Shown: positions 63,798 to 64,000 of the stretch, piece after piece
How the letters are laid out: every line of letters begins with the position of its first letter
Numbering within the stretch: the stretch's first letter is position 1
Assembly: GCA_947683425.1 (NCBI GenBank)
Contig: CANTUQ010000331.1
Coordinates: 284,092-348,091 of the forward strand
From: Excoecaria cochinchinensis
Taxonomy: Eukaryota; Streptophyta; Magnoliopsida; Malpighiales; Euphorbiaceae
Reading direction: 5' to 3'
DNA length: 64,000 nt
The notes under the pieces: generated by a model
What the model saw: the letters and a program-made list of their open reading frames with translations, nothing else
Told to the model about the DNA's origin: nothing
Database searches by the model: none
Position numbers and translations under genes: made by a program

Positions 63798-64000
63798 ATG
63801 CGTTGTGACCGACGAGCCTCCAGTAGCTGTTCCGATCGAGTTTCCCTGAATTATTGGACTCGGATAAAAAATTTCACCACTTTTTGCGATTTCTCGATTT
63901 TGGCGATTTTTCCTAGTGGTACCCCTAGGGAAAATTCGTCGGATTTCGACGAAGCCGATTCTCGATGCGTTGTGACCGGCGAGCCTCCAGTAGCTGTTCC

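Larger units (their letters stand above)
1..64000. repeat. Satellite DNA array, 167/176-bp monomers, all head to tail
   Basis: All 64 kb consists of one satellite family in a single orientation. Using GATGCGTTGTGACC and its variants as an anchor, I count 373 complete monomers, the first starting at 78 and the last complete one at 63798. Spacings are almost always 167 or 176 bp. No interval is long enough to hold an inserted transposon, gene or unrelated spacer. Each consensus monomer carries GGATCC, GGTACC and CCTAGG, so restriction digestion of the array should give a ladder. No telomere repeat, rRNA or tRNA is present. Monomer length and HOR organisation fit centromeric or pericentromeric satellites of eukaryotes. 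A plant origin is a guess; the family name is not recognised. Confidence 0.97.
56098..64000 (+). repeat. Rearranged paralogue of 41343-51670
   Basis: Forty-six complete monomers follow the order of the 41.3-51.6 kb region. Offsets are +14755 at the start, about +15590 across the Q unit, about +13186 and then about +12330 at the end. The differences are an extra 844-bp five-monomer block, only one copy of the 2400-bp unit Q, a missing 853-bp group and a net loss of 21 bases in small indels. 10297 + 844 - 2400 - 853 - 21 gives 7867, which equals the distance from 56098 to 63965. Confidence 0.88.

Noticed and set aside
1..64000. CRISPR-like array of repeats and spacers
   Set aside because: The repeats are directly contiguous monomers of 167 or 176 bp with no unique spacers, and no cas-like gene exists in the window.
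13441..64000. A global period of 14755 bp, seen both as 18508 to 33263 and as 41343 to 56098
   Set aside because: The first is the sum of 9769 and 4986. The second joins different loci with different monomer content. No 14755-bp diagonal connects the two, so the equality looks accidental.

Overview
The whole 64 kb window is one uninterrupted satellite DNA array. I find no real gene, RNA gene, transposon, CRISPR array or non-satellite spacer. Anchoring on the motif GATGCGTTGTGACC, I count 373 complete head-to-tail monomers plus a partial one at each edge. Anchor spacing never leaves 164-177 bp. Two monomer lengths dominate: short (S, 167 bp) and long (L, 176 bp). They differ by one 9-bp module, TCCGTAAAA. 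GC is about 48% and CpG is abundant (14 per short monomer). This points to a eukaryotic nuclear genome and a centromeric or pericentromeric array. A plant is my best guess from monomer length and style, but I do not recognise the family and the sequence does not name the species.

Layout. 1-3664: heterogeneous monomers with a repeat at distance 2901 bp. 3665-15940: four near-identical copies of an 18-monomer, 3069-bp higher-order repeat (HOR-A). About 13441-32978: a 57-monomer, 9769-bp segment present twice in tandem, almost without differences; it includes part of HOR-A and two internal copies of a 14-monomer block that lie 4986 bp apart. 32979-42890: a mosaic of reused blocks. 42891-47690: a 14-monomer, 2400-bp unit in two tandem copies. 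47691-56097: a heterogeneous stretch with small local duplications. 56098-64000: a rearranged paralogue of 41343-51670.

From 57136 to 63797 single-base indels, mostly in mononucleotide runs, become more than ten times as frequent per monomer as in the rest of the window. I count 27 of them. This looks like poor consensus sequence rather than biology.

Each monomer has two abutting dyad symmetries: a 30-bp imperfect palindrome centred on GGTACC, and a 19-bp palindrome perfect except for its centre base. They sit beside a run of roughly helically spaced A/T tracts. These are the best candidates for a structural or protein-binding role. The overlapping 60-120 codon open frames on both strands are by-products of a monomer with few stop codons, and I do not annotate them as genes.
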